Positions 1 through 10,611 of a stretch of 64,000 nucleotides of DNA are shown here, in pieces. The stretch spans positions 1 to 64,000 of the forward strand of contig NZ_FOCP01000007.1 in the NCBI RefSeq assembly GCF_900110145.1. Reading direction: 5' to 3'. Every line of letters begins with the position of its first letter. Positions within the stretch are counted from its first letter, which is position 1. The position numbers were made by a program, and so were the translations under genes. The notes under the pieces were generated by a model. That model ran no database searches, was not told the origin of the DNA, and saw nothing but the letters and a program-made list of their open reading frames with translations. This DNA comes from Nitrosomonas marina (lineage in GTDB: Bacteria; Pseudomonadota; Gammaproteobacteria; Burkholderiales; Nitrosomonadaceae).

Positions 1-154
1 CAGAATTACACATCATTGCGACATTCTTGAAACTGGCAATGATTCTTACCGTTTCAAGCATCGAAAACAATGCATAAAGACCGATTAACCAACTATAAAC
101 AAGGTGGAAACTTTTCGACGCCGATAACTGGAAAATTTTCAATGCCGATTGACA
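1..154. mobile_element. End of an IS21-like insertion sequence (runs off the left edge)
   Basis: The minus strand, read from 154 downward, starts TGTCAATCGGC and carries two near-identical 20-bp repeats at 129-148 and 105-124, 24 bp apart (core TCGGCRTYGAAAAKTTTCCA). A TG terminus with tandem subterminal repeats is the usual end structure of IS21-family elements. The junction falls exactly where homology of the neighbouring integrase stops, so the element was inserted into that gene. An 8-bp inverted repeat (12-19 and 36-43) lies further inside. No istA or istB coding sequence is visible, so the family call rests on the end structure only. Confidence 0.6.
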
Positions 155-1225
155 CTTCTCGATCCAGTCAGTGTTGTAACCTGCCTCATGCAGTAGCGTA
201 CTAGCAGTTCGGCGTAGATCATGCGGACCAAATTTTCCAAGCTGCTCACCATCTTTCTGCGCAGCCTTATACGTCGACGATAGAACACGATTCAACGTTG
301 CAGCGCTCATAGGCAAGTCAGAATCATACCGAGACGGAAGCACGTAGTCGGATCCACCAGCAAAGGTTTTCAACGCGATGAAGATGTCGAGCGCCTGACG
401 AGACAGGAACACCAGGTGCGGAGTTCTTCGTTTCATCCGTTCTTTCGGAATCGTCCAAAGCGCCTCGCTGAAATTGATCTCTGACCACGTCGCATTCGAC
501 AGCTCAGATTTCCTCACCATGGTCAGTAGCAGCAGCTTGATGGCAGCCCGGTATTGCGGTGATGTTCCTACCCGGTCCATATACCGATACATCAGGCCAA
601 TCTCTGCCGGTGTCAGCGCACGGTCGCGCGGCTCGAATCTGGCGATGGTGGTCGGTCGCACCATTTCCGCCGGATTCTCCACGTTCTGTCCGCGCTCGAT
701 GGCCCAACGATAGACCTGCAACACCACTTCTCGGGCATGCACCGCCGTTGCTGGCGCTCCCCTTTCGACAATGGCATCGGTCAATGCGCGCAGATCCTCA
801 TGCGTGATTTCGGTCAGCTTTTGACTTCCGAAACGCTTTTTCAATTCGCGGGTGTATACCGATTTGCGCATGTCGCGCGTTGACTCAGCCATCTGATAGC
901 CACGCAGCCATTTTTCGGCCCATGCACCGAACGTCACAGCATTTTTCACGCGCTTCTTGTCGCGTGCCTTTTCCCTGGCTGGTGATTTCCCGGTCGCAAT
1001 CATCTTCTTTGCTTCGCTGAGTCGTTCTCGCGCTTCCGCAAGCGTAACGCCACGAACACCATACCGGCCTATCGTCAGCGTCTCCTGTCGACCGTTAATC
1101 GCGTAGTTGTATCTGAAGGAGATACCTCCTGCTGGTGTCACCGCCACATAGAGCCCATCGCGGTCGTTCACTTTGTAGAGTTTGTCCTGCGGTTTCAAAT
1201 TTCGCAGCTTGGAATCTGTCAGCAT
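155..1225 (-). pseudogene. P4-type tyrosine recombinase (island integrase), 3' end cut off by an insertion sequence
   Basis: Reading from ATG at 1225 gives 357 integrase-like codons starting MLTDSKLRNLKPQDK, with the N-terminal DUF4102-type domain followed by a phage-integrase catalytic domain. The first catalytic Arg is seen in TMVRKSELSNATWSEI and the H-x-x-R box in PHDLRRTASTLLHEAG. After DWIEK the sequence passes directly into the IS21-like end, so the final catalytic His/Trp and the nucleophilic Tyr are missing. P4-type integrases are usually about 400 residues, so some 40-50 residues are lost. The frame stays open through the insertion sequence to position 1, giving a hybrid reading frame. 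A strong Shine-Dalgarno GGAGGA lies at about 1231-1237. The product is probably inactive. Confidence 0.85.
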
Positions 1226-1533
1226 CACAAGTCCTCCCCCTAGGGGAAAAAATACCATGATCGTTCATGGCGTGTTTTTCTTATGTTTTTCGTTTTATAT
1301 CAGTGACTTGGCGATTTTTAATACCATGAATGTGCTGAACAACATGGCATGGTATTTTGTCGAACCCCTGATCTTGAGGGCGACAATACCATGATTTATA
1401 CCATTGAAAAAGTTTGCTTAGCGGTGCCTGCCAGTGCCAGCAGGTGCCAGACGGAAATGATAATTTACCAGCTAATACAATAAGTTATATTCTGATTGAT
1501 GCCTGCAGGTGCCTGCCAGTACCAGACGTGGAA
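1226..1533. repeat. Repeat-rich attachment region between integrase and guaA
   Basis: This 308-bp non-coding stretch separates the integrase start from the guaA stop codon. AATACCATGA occurs three times (1251-1260, 1320-1329, 1385-1394), and its core appears inverted at 1348-1356. An 18-bp repeat, GGTGCCTGCCAGTRCCAG, occurs at 1423-1440 and 1508-1525 with one mismatch. A palindrome CCCCTAGGGG lies at 1237-1246 just upstream of the integrase start. Clustered direct and inverted repeats between an integrase gene and its target are typical of arm-type integrase or excisionase binding sites. The core site would be expected in the last codons of guaA. Confidence 0.6.
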
Positions 1534-3096
1534 TCATTCCCACTCAATCGTCGCCGGTGGTTTTCCAGAGATATCGTATACGACCCGGTTGATTCCCCGG
1601 ATCTCGTTGATGATACGGTTTGAAACCTTGCCGAGCAGCGAATACGGCAGCTCGGCCCAGTTGGCGGTCATGAAATCCTGGGTTTGCACCGCGCGCAAAG
1701 CGATTACATATTCGTAGGTGCGACCGTCTCCCATGACACCGACCGATTTGACCGGCACAAAAACGGCAAACGCCTGGGATGTTTTTTGATACCAGCCAGC
1801 GCGATGCAGCTCTTCAATAAAAATCTGATCGGCGTGCCTGAGCAGCTCGGCATACTCGTATTTGACTTCGCCGAGGATTCGTACGCCCAGCCCCGGGCCA
1901 GGAAAAGGATGGCGATTGATCATATCGCGTGGCAGGCCAAGCGCCAGACCAAGCTCGCGCACCTCGTCTTTGAACAGTTCACGTAAAGGCTCGAGGAGCT
2001 TTAAATGAAGTGTTTCCGGCAAACCGCCAACATTGTGGTGTGATTTGATGGTATTCGCTTTTTTGGTCTTGCCGCCAGCCGACTCAATCACATCCGGATA
2101 AATCGTACCCTGCGCCAGCCACTGGGCATCGGTGATTTTAGCCGCCTCACTCTGAAAAATCTCGACAAACTCACGACCGATAATACGACGTTTTTCTTCA
2201 GGATCGGTGACGCCCTTAAGCCGCTCAAAAAAAATACGGCTGGCATCCACATGAATCACCTTAACCTCAAGATGATTGGCAAAAGTATCCATTACCTGCC
2301 TGGCTTCGTTAGCACGCAGTAATCCGTTGTCTACGAACACACAGGTCAGCTGGTTGCCAATCGCTTTGTGGATCAGTGCCGCTGCAACCGAGGAATCCAC
2401 CCCGCCCGACAAACCCAGAATTACGCCATCATGCCCGACTGTCGCACGTATCCTGCCGATTGCCTCTTCGACATAATCAGGCATATTCCAGTCGCGACCG
2501 AGATTGCAAACGTCATGCAGAAAACGGTCAACAATCGCTTTTCCCTGCAACGTATGCGTCACTTCTGGATGAAACTGGATGCCATAAAAACGGCGCTGCT
2601 CGTCGGCCATCGCGGCAATCGGTGTTGCCGCATTCAGCGCCATTACCTGGAAACCGGGCGGCATCGTTTCGACCTTGTCGCCGTGACTCATCCAGACATC
2701 CAGTATGTTTTGACCCTGTGTGTCGGTACGGTCCTGAATGTCCATCAATAGTGTGCCGCTGCCTGTAGTCGAAATCTCGGCATACCCGAATTCGCGGACG
2801 ACTGCATTTTCAACGATTCCACCAAGCTGGGCAGCCATCGTCTGCATGCCATAACAGATACCCAGAACAGGTACACCAAGCTCAAATACGATCTGTGGTG
2901 CACGCGGCGTTTCCATTTCAACCACAGAAGCCGGCCCGCCCGACAATATAATACCCTGTGGAGAAAAGCATTCAATAAATTCAGCAGTTACATCGTAGGG
3001 ATGCAGCTCGCAATACACCCCTGATTCACGCACACGCCGGGCAATCAGCTGCGTATACTGGGACCCGAAATCCAGGATAAGAATTTTTTGGTGCAT
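1534..3096 (-). CDS. guaA: GMP synthase (glutamine-hydrolysing)
   Basis: Cytoplasmic enzyme that converts XMP to GMP using glutamine and ATP, the last step of guanine nucleotide synthesis. The 520 residues match the usual length (about 525). The class I glutamine amidotransferase domain has the nucleophile C81 in GICYGMQ and H176/E178 in QFHPEV. The ATP pyrophosphatase loop SGGVDSS is at 230-236, and the C-terminal dimerisation domain ends in PPATIEWE. The gene lies 11 bp downstream of guaB on the same strand, a classic guaBA operon. Its 3' end is a known hotspot for P4-type integrases, and the neighbouring integrase relic is arranged accordingly. The coding sequence appears intact, as expected when island insertion regenerates the gene end. 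Confidence 0.98.
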   Translation of the reverse strand: MHQKILILDFGSQYTQLIARRVRESGVYCELHPYDVTAEFIECFSPQGIILSGGPASVVEMETPRAPQIVFELGVPVLGICYGMQTMAAQLGGIVENAVVREFGYAEISTTGSGTLLMDIQDRTDTQGQNILDVWMSHGDKVETMPPGFQVMALNAATPIAAMADEQRRFYGIQFHPEVTHTLQGKAIVDRFLHDVCNLGRDWNMPDYVEEAIGRIRATVGHDGVILGLSGGVDSSVAAALIHKAIGNQLTCVFVDNGLLRANEARQVMDTFANHLEVKVIHVDASRIFFERLKGVTDPEEKRRIIGREFVEIFQSEAAKITDAQWLAQGTIYPDVIESAGGKTKKANTIKSHHNVGGLPETLHLKLLEPLRELFKDEVRELGLALGLPRDMINRHPFPGPGLGVRILGEVKYEYAELLRHADQIFIEELHRAGWYQKTSQAFAVFVPVKSVGVMGDGRTYEYVIALRAVQTQDFMTANWAELPYSLLGKVSNRIINEIRGINRVVYDISGKPPATIEWE

Positions 3097-3107
3097 GTCG
3101 GCCTGGT

Positions 3108-4634
<1,527 letters not shown>

Positions 4635-4763
4635 TCAACCATCGAATGATATGTTTTTCAAATTATTACCGTTTTAACGCTCACTTTATGATGGATTGAT
4701 CCGTAATGAATACTGTTAATGTCGGTCATTTTATATTGACTTATCAGTTTTCTGGAGAAAAAA

Positions 4764-5234
4764 ATGCGTTATCTTATTTTCGTAGTATGGATGTTGTTTT
4801 TCAGTTTGCCGGTATCGGCACAGCTTTTTAAATGGGTCGATGAACAGGGCAAAACACAGTATTCAGATCAGCCGCCCCCGTCTGCCAATGTTCAGAACGA
4901 ACAGCAGCTTAAAATTCAAGCATCGCCCACACCTGTATCTGCTGCCAGCACGATGAGCGACACTGAGACGGACAAGACTGATGAGCTGGCCGAACAAAGA
5001 CTCGAATACGACAAACGCCGCCAGGAAAGATTTAAAAAAGAAGCACAGCGAAAAACTGAAGCAGCCGAGAATCAAAAAAAATGTGTTGACGCACAGAGCA
5101 GATTAAGAGTATTTTCTGAGTCACCCCGGTTACGAATACCGGATGGCAAAGGAGGTCTGGTCTATGCCGATGACAACCTGCGTCAGCAAAAAATTGATGA
5201 AGCCAATGAAAGCATTAAAACGTTTTGCAAGTAA
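4764..5234 (+). CDS. DUF4124 domain-containing secreted protein
   Basis: 156 residues. An N-terminal signal peptide (hydrophobic 1-19, cleavage after VSA) is followed by the DUF4124 signature FKWVDEQGKTQYSDQPP, known from many proteobacterial envelope proteins of unknown function. A charged, Lys/Glu/Arg-rich helical stretch (about 75-110) follows, then a C-terminal part with two Cys residues (in KKCVD and TFCK) that could form a disulfide. A good Shine-Dalgarno (TGGAG) precedes the ATG. Divergent from guaB; followed after 32 bp by another envelope gene on the same strand. Periplasmic location is inferred; the function is unknown. Confidence 0.85.
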   Translation: MRYLIFVVWMLFFSLPVSAQLFKWVDEQGKTQYSDQPPPSANVQNEQQLKIQASPTPVSAASTMSDTETDKTDELAEQRLEYDKRRQERFKKEAQRKTEAAENQKKCVDAQSRLRVFSESPRLRIPDGKGGLVYADDNLRQQKIDEANESIKTFCK

Positions 5235-5266
5235 AATTTAATTTACAGCAATTTATCGAACATTAA

Positions 5267-5959
5267 ATGCCGCATATCAAATTAACAACATTTTTGATTA
5301 TTGTCCCTGTGTTGTTATTTTCCGGTGCCGTATCAAGCGATACGGCACCGCAGCATCATCCAGATCATTCCGACGAAACCCCTATCGATACACGATTATT
5401 GCAGGCGATTAACGCGCTGGAACAGAAAGCTGCTGAAGAAACCCGAATTATCGAATCATTGAACGAACGTATAGCACGTCTGGAACAAAAAATTGCCGTC
5501 CTCAATACTGCGGTCATCGATCAGCAAAAACCGGTGCAGACTATTCAGATAGAAAGCGATTTGGACAATCAGGGCGGTTCCCAGGAAACCGCCAAGGCCG
5601 AACCCGACCGGTTCATGGTTGGCTCAGCAACAACACAAATTCACTCCGAAACGAATATATCCTTTTTGGATGTACAATACTGGCGGACTCTCTTCTCCCG
5701 GTATTCGACATATTTGATACCCGCATCAGCCGGAATTATGGCTGCTATTATTCTGCTGCTTGTACGTCATGTCTTCAGTGTCAGGCGCGTCAAAAAAGCG
5801 CAGTCTGCAAACGAAAAAACGCCTGCAACTGCAGCAACTGCTTTTATCCATCAGAACCCGATCGCCACGAATGAAAAAAATGCAGTACTTGCGCAAAAAC
5901 TGGCAGCTTTACGAAGCGCTGTAGCGCAGGGTAAACAGAAGCGTCAGGAACAGAAGTAA
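5267..5959 (+). CDS. Hypothetical membrane-anchored coiled-coil protein
   Basis: 230 residues that I do not recognise as a named family. An N-terminal hydrophobic segment (5-23) looks like a signal peptide or first anchor. It is followed by a His-rich patch (HHPDH), a predicted coiled coil (about 42-86, repeated LE/AR heptads), a linker, a transmembrane helix at about 149-168 and a basic cytoplasmic tail rich in Lys and Ala. This topology suggests a periplasmic coiled coil tethered to the inner membrane. It probably shares a transcript with the preceding DUF4124 gene. No clear Shine-Dalgarno is seen before the ATG. Confidence 0.6.
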   Translation: MPHIKLTTFLIIVPVLLFSGAVSSDTAPQHHPDHSDETPIDTRLLQAINALEQKAAEETRIIESLNERIARLEQKIAVLNTAVIDQQKPVQTIQIESDLDNQGGSQETAKAEPDRFMVGSATTQIHSETNISFLDVQYWRTLFSRYSTYLIPASAGIMAAIILLLVRHVFSVRRVKKAQSANEKTPATAATAFIHQNPIATNEKNAVLAQKLAALRSAVAQGKQKRQEQK

Positions 5960-6020
5960 TCAGACACTTAACAAATTCAGCCAGATCCTGAAAAACCGGT
6001 TTCAGACAAACACAAGCGCA

Positions 6021-6110
6021 AAAACACGTCACGCGCTGTAATAGCGCATACGTAAACGCATCATTTTGCTGATTAATCAGCAAGATGTAATCAGCGCAAT
6101 AACGTGTTTT
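6021..6110. terminator. Structured intergenic element, probable bidirectional terminator
   Basis: An outer 9-bp stem (AAAACACGT at 6021-6029 with ACGTGTTTT at 6102-6110) encloses a 5-bp hairpin (GCGCT 6033-6037 with AGCGC 6043-6047) and an 18-bp perfect palindrome TTGCTGATTAATCAGCAA (6066-6083). It lies between two convergent genes (stops at 5959 and 6136) and ends in a T run on the plus strand. The position fits a two-way terminator, but the branched layout is richer than a simple hairpin. Confidence 0.5.
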
Positions 6111-6135
6111 TAACTCTGTATTCAGATCACTCCGA

Positions 6136-7254
6136 TCATTTCAGAGACAGGCTCTGCATTGCCTTTTCATGATCCCACTTGCCATGAAACAAATGGCCTT
6201 TTTTGGCCGGCACACGATCACTGGTCCATGTCAGGTAATTTCCGTCCGGTGTAAAAACAGGCAAACCGTCAAATCCAGGTTTATCGGTAACACGGACAGG
6301 CGATTTTTTTCCTTCTACATCTACGATGTACAATTCGAAATTTCTGTGCCCATGTATATTGGTCGAGAAAATAATATATTCGTTGGACGGGTGATAAAAC
6401 GGCGCCCATGACAGTGCCTTCAGATGCGTAACCTGTTTTTGATCGGTACCGTCGATATTCATTGTGTATACTTCCGCTTCCCTGCCATTTGGAGAAAAGC
6501 GCCGCCAGACGATGCGTTTGCCATCCGGACTAAAAAAAGGACCGCCATCGTAGACATTGGTATGCGTGAGTCGTTTTACATTCGAGCCATCAGCATCCAT
6601 GATATAAATATCGATCATTGAAGACGGATCCTTTTTGAACAATTCCGTCTCGGCTTCAGTCAGTTTCTCGGTATAGGCACGCCTGTTTGAAGCAAATGCA
6701 ATATATTTACCGTCCGGAGACCATGACGCTTCCGCATCATACCCCAAAACATCGGTCAAATTCCTGATGTTTTTGCCTTCCAGATCGGTTTCGTAAATAT
6801 CATAATGCTCATCATAATCCCAGGCATATGATTTTCGTTCACCCGATTTTCTACGCTCCAGTTCCGCTGTCATTTTGTTCTTTGCATCCGGATCTTCGTG
6901 CGTCGAGGAAAACAGCACTTTGTCCACCGATGGATGAACCCAGGAGCATGTGGTTTTCCCGATACCGGGTGATACCTGACGGATATTGCCGGTCTCAAGA
7001 TGCTTCAGATAAATCTGGTAAAAAGGGTTTTCGTCTGCCACTTCCGCCTGATAAACCATCCATTTCTGGTCGGCCCGGTAATAAGCTTCGCCGACGCGCT
7101 TTTCTTTTTCGGTATCGGACAGCACGAAATCCTCAGTGATAAAATCTGTTTTACCTGCGTTGGCAAAGCCAAACATTACTGTTATCAGTACCGATAGCAG
7201 AACGCGGGCAAACATGCCTGACAAAAAATTGGAGATGTACAGTCTTTTTCTCAT
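6136..7254 (-). CDS. TolB-like beta-propeller secreted protein
   Basis: 372 residues. A long N-terminal signal region (hydrophobic about 14-32, ending FANA) is followed by a chain of PD40/WD40-like repeats with the marks W-S-P-D-G-K-Y-I-A-F, F-S-P-D-G-K-R-I-V and F-T-P-D-G-N-Y-L. These repeats build the TolB-type beta-propeller. The N-terminal TolB domain and the usual tol-pal neighbours are absent, so this is not the Tol-Pal TolB. A ligand- or protein-binding periplasmic role is plausible. The gene stands alone, convergent with the upstream membrane-protein gene, with a 252-bp region before the next start. Confidence 0.75.
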   Translation of the reverse strand: MRKRLYISNFLSGMFARVLLSVLITVMFGFANAGKTDFITEDFVLSDTEKEKRVGEAYYRADQKWMVYQAEVADENPFYQIYLKHLETGNIRQVSPGIGKTTCSWVHPSVDKVLFSSTHEDPDAKNKMTAELERRKSGERKSYAWDYDEHYDIYETDLEGKNIRNLTDVLGYDAEASWSPDGKYIAFASNRRAYTEKLTEAETELFKKDPSSMIDIYIMDADGSNVKRLTHTNVYDGGPFFSPDGKRIVWRRFSPNGREAEVYTMNIDGTDQKQVTHLKALSWAPFYHPSNEYIIFSTNIHGHRNFELYIVDVEGKKSPVRVTDKPGFDGLPVFTPDGNYLTWTSDRVPAKKGHLFHGKWDHEKAMQSLSLK

Positions 7255-7506
7255 AGAATCACTTACTCACGTTAAAAAAATACAAACATTAGCATATCGT
7301 CCAGTCGATTTCGCAAACAATTGCACAATCAATTGCATCATATAAGATCAGACAATCGCGTACCATATGCTAATTACTGTGCAGTAAAAACCGGTCTGAC
7401 GGCGCCGAATCATGTTGTCGACACCCTATGGCGCACCAGTCACCGCTTTTAGGACAGGAACTTTTATACCTGGCCACGATTCACATTGATAAAATCAGGA
7501 GCTGCC

Positions 7507-8214
7507 ATGAATCAACAAGAATCCAATCAGATATTTCGCCGTAATGATTGTCCCTGGGGTAAAAAAGCCGTTAAATTATTACGCGAAAAAGATATTGATT
7601 TTAAAGATCACATCTTCGCATCCTCAACCGATGAAGATACATTCAAGGCAAAATGGAATGTAGAGACAACGCCCCAGATATTTTTGAACAATGAGCGCAT
7701 TGGCGGCTATACCGAACTGGCTGCTTATTTTGATATCGATACCGATGACCAAAATGATAACAGCGATGAAACATCCTATATTCCGGTAATCGCCGTATTT
7801 GGTATCGCTCTGCTGATGGCATTGTCGACCGACACCATCATGTTCAGCTTCATGGGATATGCGCTATGTTTTCTGGCATGCCTGAAACTGATGGACATAA
7901 ACAGCTTCATATCAGGGTTTAAAAATTACGATCTGATCACACAGCGTCTGCCGTTTTATGGAAAAGTCTATCCTTTTGCCGAACTGATCGCAGGCCTGGG
8001 TTTTTTGACCCCCCAATATCTGCATATTACCGGATGGGTATCATTGTTTGTCGGTATCGCCGGCGGTATTTCAGTGTTTAAGGCGGTATATATCGACAAA
8101 ACCGATTTGAACTGCGCATGCGTTGGCGGCAATTCAAATGTTCCGCTGGGTGCCGTCAGCTTTACCGAGAATGCAATGATGGCTATCATGGGTGCCTGGG
8201 TACTGTTTGTGTAA
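7507..8214 (+). CDS. Glutaredoxin domain fused to a MauE/DoxX-like membrane domain
   Basis: 235 residues from ATG 7507, which has the Shine-Dalgarno CAGGAG 6 bp upstream; a TTG further upstream is less likely. The N-terminal third is glutaredoxin-like, with RNDCPWGKK in place of the usual CPYC and the cis-Pro region TTPQIFLNNERIGG, so it would be a monothiol-type site. The rest has four hydrophobic helices of the MauE type and a second Cys pair in NCACVGGNSNVPLG near the C terminus. MauE-like proteins are linked to thiol-disulfide handling in or across the inner membrane. It is separated from fadE by 172 bp and appears monocistronic. Its substrate is unknown. Confidence 0.8.
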   Translation: MNQQESNQIFRRNDCPWGKKAVKLLREKDIDFKDHIFASSTDEDTFKAKWNVETTPQIFLNNERIGGYTELAAYFDIDTDDQNDNSDETSYIPVIAVFGIALLMALSTDTIMFSFMGYALCFLACLKLMDINSFISGFKNYDLITQRLPFYGKVYPFAELIAGLGFLTPQYLHITGWVSLFVGIAGGISVFKAVYIDKTDLNCACVGGNSNVPLGAVSFTENAMMAIMGAWVLFV

Positions 8215-8353
8215 AACCAACCCGGGCAAATAATCGCATTTGACGCAGAGGGCTACGTGTCACAGAATAGTTATGGCAATGCAGGATCGCCTGTATCAGA
8301 TGTATTCTTACCGGCTGTCAACCGATCACGCTTAACTGAGACAAATACTGGAA

Positions 8354-8368
8354 TGCGCTGTAAGCGCA
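8354..8368. promoter_or_regulatory. Inverted repeat just upstream of fadE
   Basis: TGCGCT-GTA-AGCGCA is a perfect 6-bp inverted repeat with a 3-nt spacer, 18 bp before the fadE ATG and overlapping the likely leader and ribosome-binding zone. It could be an operator for a fatty-acid regulator or an mRNA hairpin. It does not match the E. coli FadR consensus or the PsrA site as I know them. A near copy occurs at 6033-6057. Confidence 0.35.
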
Positions 8369-8386
8369 CGTAAACAAGGATATTTT

Positions 8387-10609
8387 ATGCTCACGACACT
8401 GCGCCGTCACCTCCTGACCCGTCCTATCCTTAAACGTATGCGCAAGGCTCTGCCAGGCATATCAGATACTGAGCGTGAAGCGCTGGAAGCTGGGGATGTC
8501 TGGTGGGACGCAGAACTGTTCACCGGCAATCCTGACTGGTCAAAGCTTCTGCAGACACCTCCTGTCAGGCTGTCACAAGAAGAGCAGGCATTTCTGGATG
8601 GCCCGGTCGAAGAATTGTGCCGTATGCTCAATGACTGGGAAATCAACTGGGAACATAAAGATCTGTCACCTGAAATCTGGCATTTCATCCGTACCCGTAA
8701 ATTTTTCGCGATGATTATTCCGCAGCAATACGGTGGGCTCGGTTTTTCAGCCTATGCCAATTCACAGGTCATCCGCAAAATCGCCAGCCGGTCCGTTGTA
8801 GCCGCAGTCACAGTCATGGTACCCAATTCACTCGGTCCGGGTGAATTACTCATGGAATTCGGCACTAAAGCGCAGCAGGACCACTGGCTGCCAAGGCTGG
8901 CAAACGGCACGGAAATTCCCTGTTTCGGATTAACCAGTCCGCAGGCAGGTTCAGACGCTTCCTCCATGGATGACAACGGCGTCATCTGCAAAGGCACTTT
9001 TCAGGGCGAGGAAATGACCGGTATTCGTTTAAACTGGCATAAGCGTTACATCACGCTCGGGCCTGTAGCAACCGTACTGGGCCTGGCTTTCAAACTGTAT
9101 GATCCCGAGCATTTGATTGGTAACCAGGAAGAACTCGGCATTACAGTCGCCTTGATTCCGACTAACCTGAACGGCATCAATATCGGTCGACGCCATTTGC
9201 CATGCTACCAAATGTTTCAGAATGGCCCCAACTGGGGGAAGGATGTATTTATTCCACTGGATTTCGTCATCGGCGGACCGCAGCAGATCGGTAAAGGCTG
9301 GAAAATGCTGATGGAGGCACTTGCAGCCGGGCGAGGCATTTCACTCCCTTCACTTGCAGCCGCTGCAACCGCTTTTTCAGCACGAACAACAGGCGCCTAT
9401 GCCCGCATCAGACAGCAATTTCATATTCCGATTGGAAAATTCGAAGGTGTGCAGGCCCGCCTTGGAAAACTGGCTGCAAACGCCTATCTGCTTGACGCTG
9501 CACGTCAATTAACCTGTGCCGGACTTGATCAGGGTTACAAACTCGCCGTAATTTCCGCAATCATGAAAGCGCACACAACCTACCGGATGCGTGATGCGAT
9601 CAATGACGCTATGGACGTACATGCCGGCAAGGCTGTAATCGATGGACCGTCAAATTATCTTGGCAACCTATACCGGGCGGTACCGATCGGAATCACGGTT
9701 GAAGGTGCAAATATCCTGACACGCAACATGATCATCTTCGGACAAGGTGCTATCCGCTGTCATCCCTGGCTATTGCGTGAAATACTGGCACTGGAAGAAG
9801 AAGATCAGAAAAAGGCGCTTGCCGAATTCGATACAGCGTTCTGGGGCCATGTTGGACACAGCACAAAAACTCTCGGTCGTGCATGGCTTCGCAGCTGGAC
9901 AAACGGAAAATATTCACCCGTACCATCCGTCCCTCAGCAACTGTTGCAGTACTATAAGCAGTTAAACCGCTATGCGGCTGCTTTCGCCCTGGTTGCCGAT
10001 TTCGCGTTTCTGACACTGGGGGGAGCATTAAAGCGCAAAGAAATGTTGTCCGCGCGTCTGGGCGACATCCTCTCAGAACTCTATTTTATCTCTGCCGTAT
10101 TAAAACGATGGCAGGACGACGGTAAAAAAAACGAAGACCTGCCCCTGGTTGAATATTGTGTACAGGAAAGTTTTACCGTTATTGAAAACCGGCTGGACGC
10201 CGTGTTCAGAAATCTGCCGAACCGCTTCATGGCCTGGCTGGCCCGCTTCATCACCATGCCTCTGGGACCGCGAACCTACGGCCCCTCGGACAATCTGACC
10301 AGGCAATGCGCGGAATTTTTGCTTGAGCCATCCACGCAGCGGGAACGTCTGACTGAAGGCCTGCATGCCGGTAATGAGCACGGCGCCGTGTCGATTCTGG
10401 AACAGGCCTTCAGATTAGTCGATGCAAGCAGCCCGATAACTGAAAAAATGAAAAAAGCGCGTATCTACAATATCGAACAGGCGCTCGAGCAAAACATTTT
10501 GTCGAATACCGAAGCCGAGAAACTCAAAGCAGCAGAAGCAGCTGTAGCACAGGTCATCGCGGTGGATGACTTTGATGCCGGAGTATTAACAGAAATACAA
10601 AAGGGATAA
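8387..10609 (+). CDS. fadE: Acyl-CoA dehydrogenase (FadE type)
   Basis: Catalyses the first oxidation of fatty acyl-CoA to trans-2-enoyl-CoA, with FAD as cofactor. The 740 residues carry an acyl-CoA dehydrogenase core (about 75-460) and a long C-terminal DUF1974-type extension, as in E. coli FadE (814 aa). The substrate/FAD loop CFGLTSPQAGSDAS is visible, and the probable catalytic Glu is E439 in TVEGANILTRN. The protein lacks the N-terminal membrane helices of E. coli FadE. First gene of a four-gene operon, with only 2 bp to the thiolase. An inverted repeat at 8354-8368 sits before the start. Confidence 0.92.
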   Translation: MLTTLRRHLLTRPILKRMRKALPGISDTEREALEAGDVWWDAELFTGNPDWSKLLQTPPVRLSQEEQAFLDGPVEELCRMLNDWEINWEHKDLSPEIWHFIRTRKFFAMIIPQQYGGLGFSAYANSQVIRKIASRSVVAAVTVMVPNSLGPGELLMEFGTKAQQDHWLPRLANGTEIPCFGLTSPQAGSDASSMDDNGVICKGTFQGEEMTGIRLNWHKRYITLGPVATVLGLAFKLYDPEHLIGNQEELGITVALIPTNLNGINIGRRHLPCYQMFQNGPNWGKDVFIPLDFVIGGPQQIGKGWKMLMEALAAGRGISLPSLAAAATAFSARTTGAYARIRQQFHIPIGKFEGVQARLGKLAANAYLLDAARQLTCAGLDQGYKLAVISAIMKAHTTYRMRDAINDAMDVHAGKAVIDGPSNYLGNLYRAVPIGITVEGANILTRNMIIFGQGAIRCHPWLLREILALEEEDQKKALAEFDTAFWGHVGHSTKTLGRAWLRSWTNGKYSPVPSVPQQLLQYYKQLNRYAAAFALVADFAFLTLGGALKRKEMLSARLGDILSELYFISAVLKRWQDDGKKNEDLPLVEYCVQESFTVIENRLDAVFRNLPNRFMAWLARFITMPLGPRTYGPSDNLTRQCAEFLLEPSTQRERLTEGLHAGNEHGAVSILEQAFRLVDASSPITEKMKKARIYNIEQALEQNILSNTEAEKLKAAEAAVAQVIAVDDFDAGVLTEIQKG

Positions 10610-10611
10610 CC

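Larger units (their letters stand above)
5916..8375. repeat. Three copies of a GCGCTGTA-GCGCA-GTAAAC motif
   Basis: Copies lie at 5916-5936, 6033-6057 and 8355-8375. All share GCGCTGTA, GCGCA and GTAAAC; they differ by TA insertions (in the second) and a base or two. The first is inside a coding sequence, the second in the structured terminator and the third before fadE. Each begins with a small self-complementary stem. The span covers all three copies, not a continuous repeat. Confidence 0.35.
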
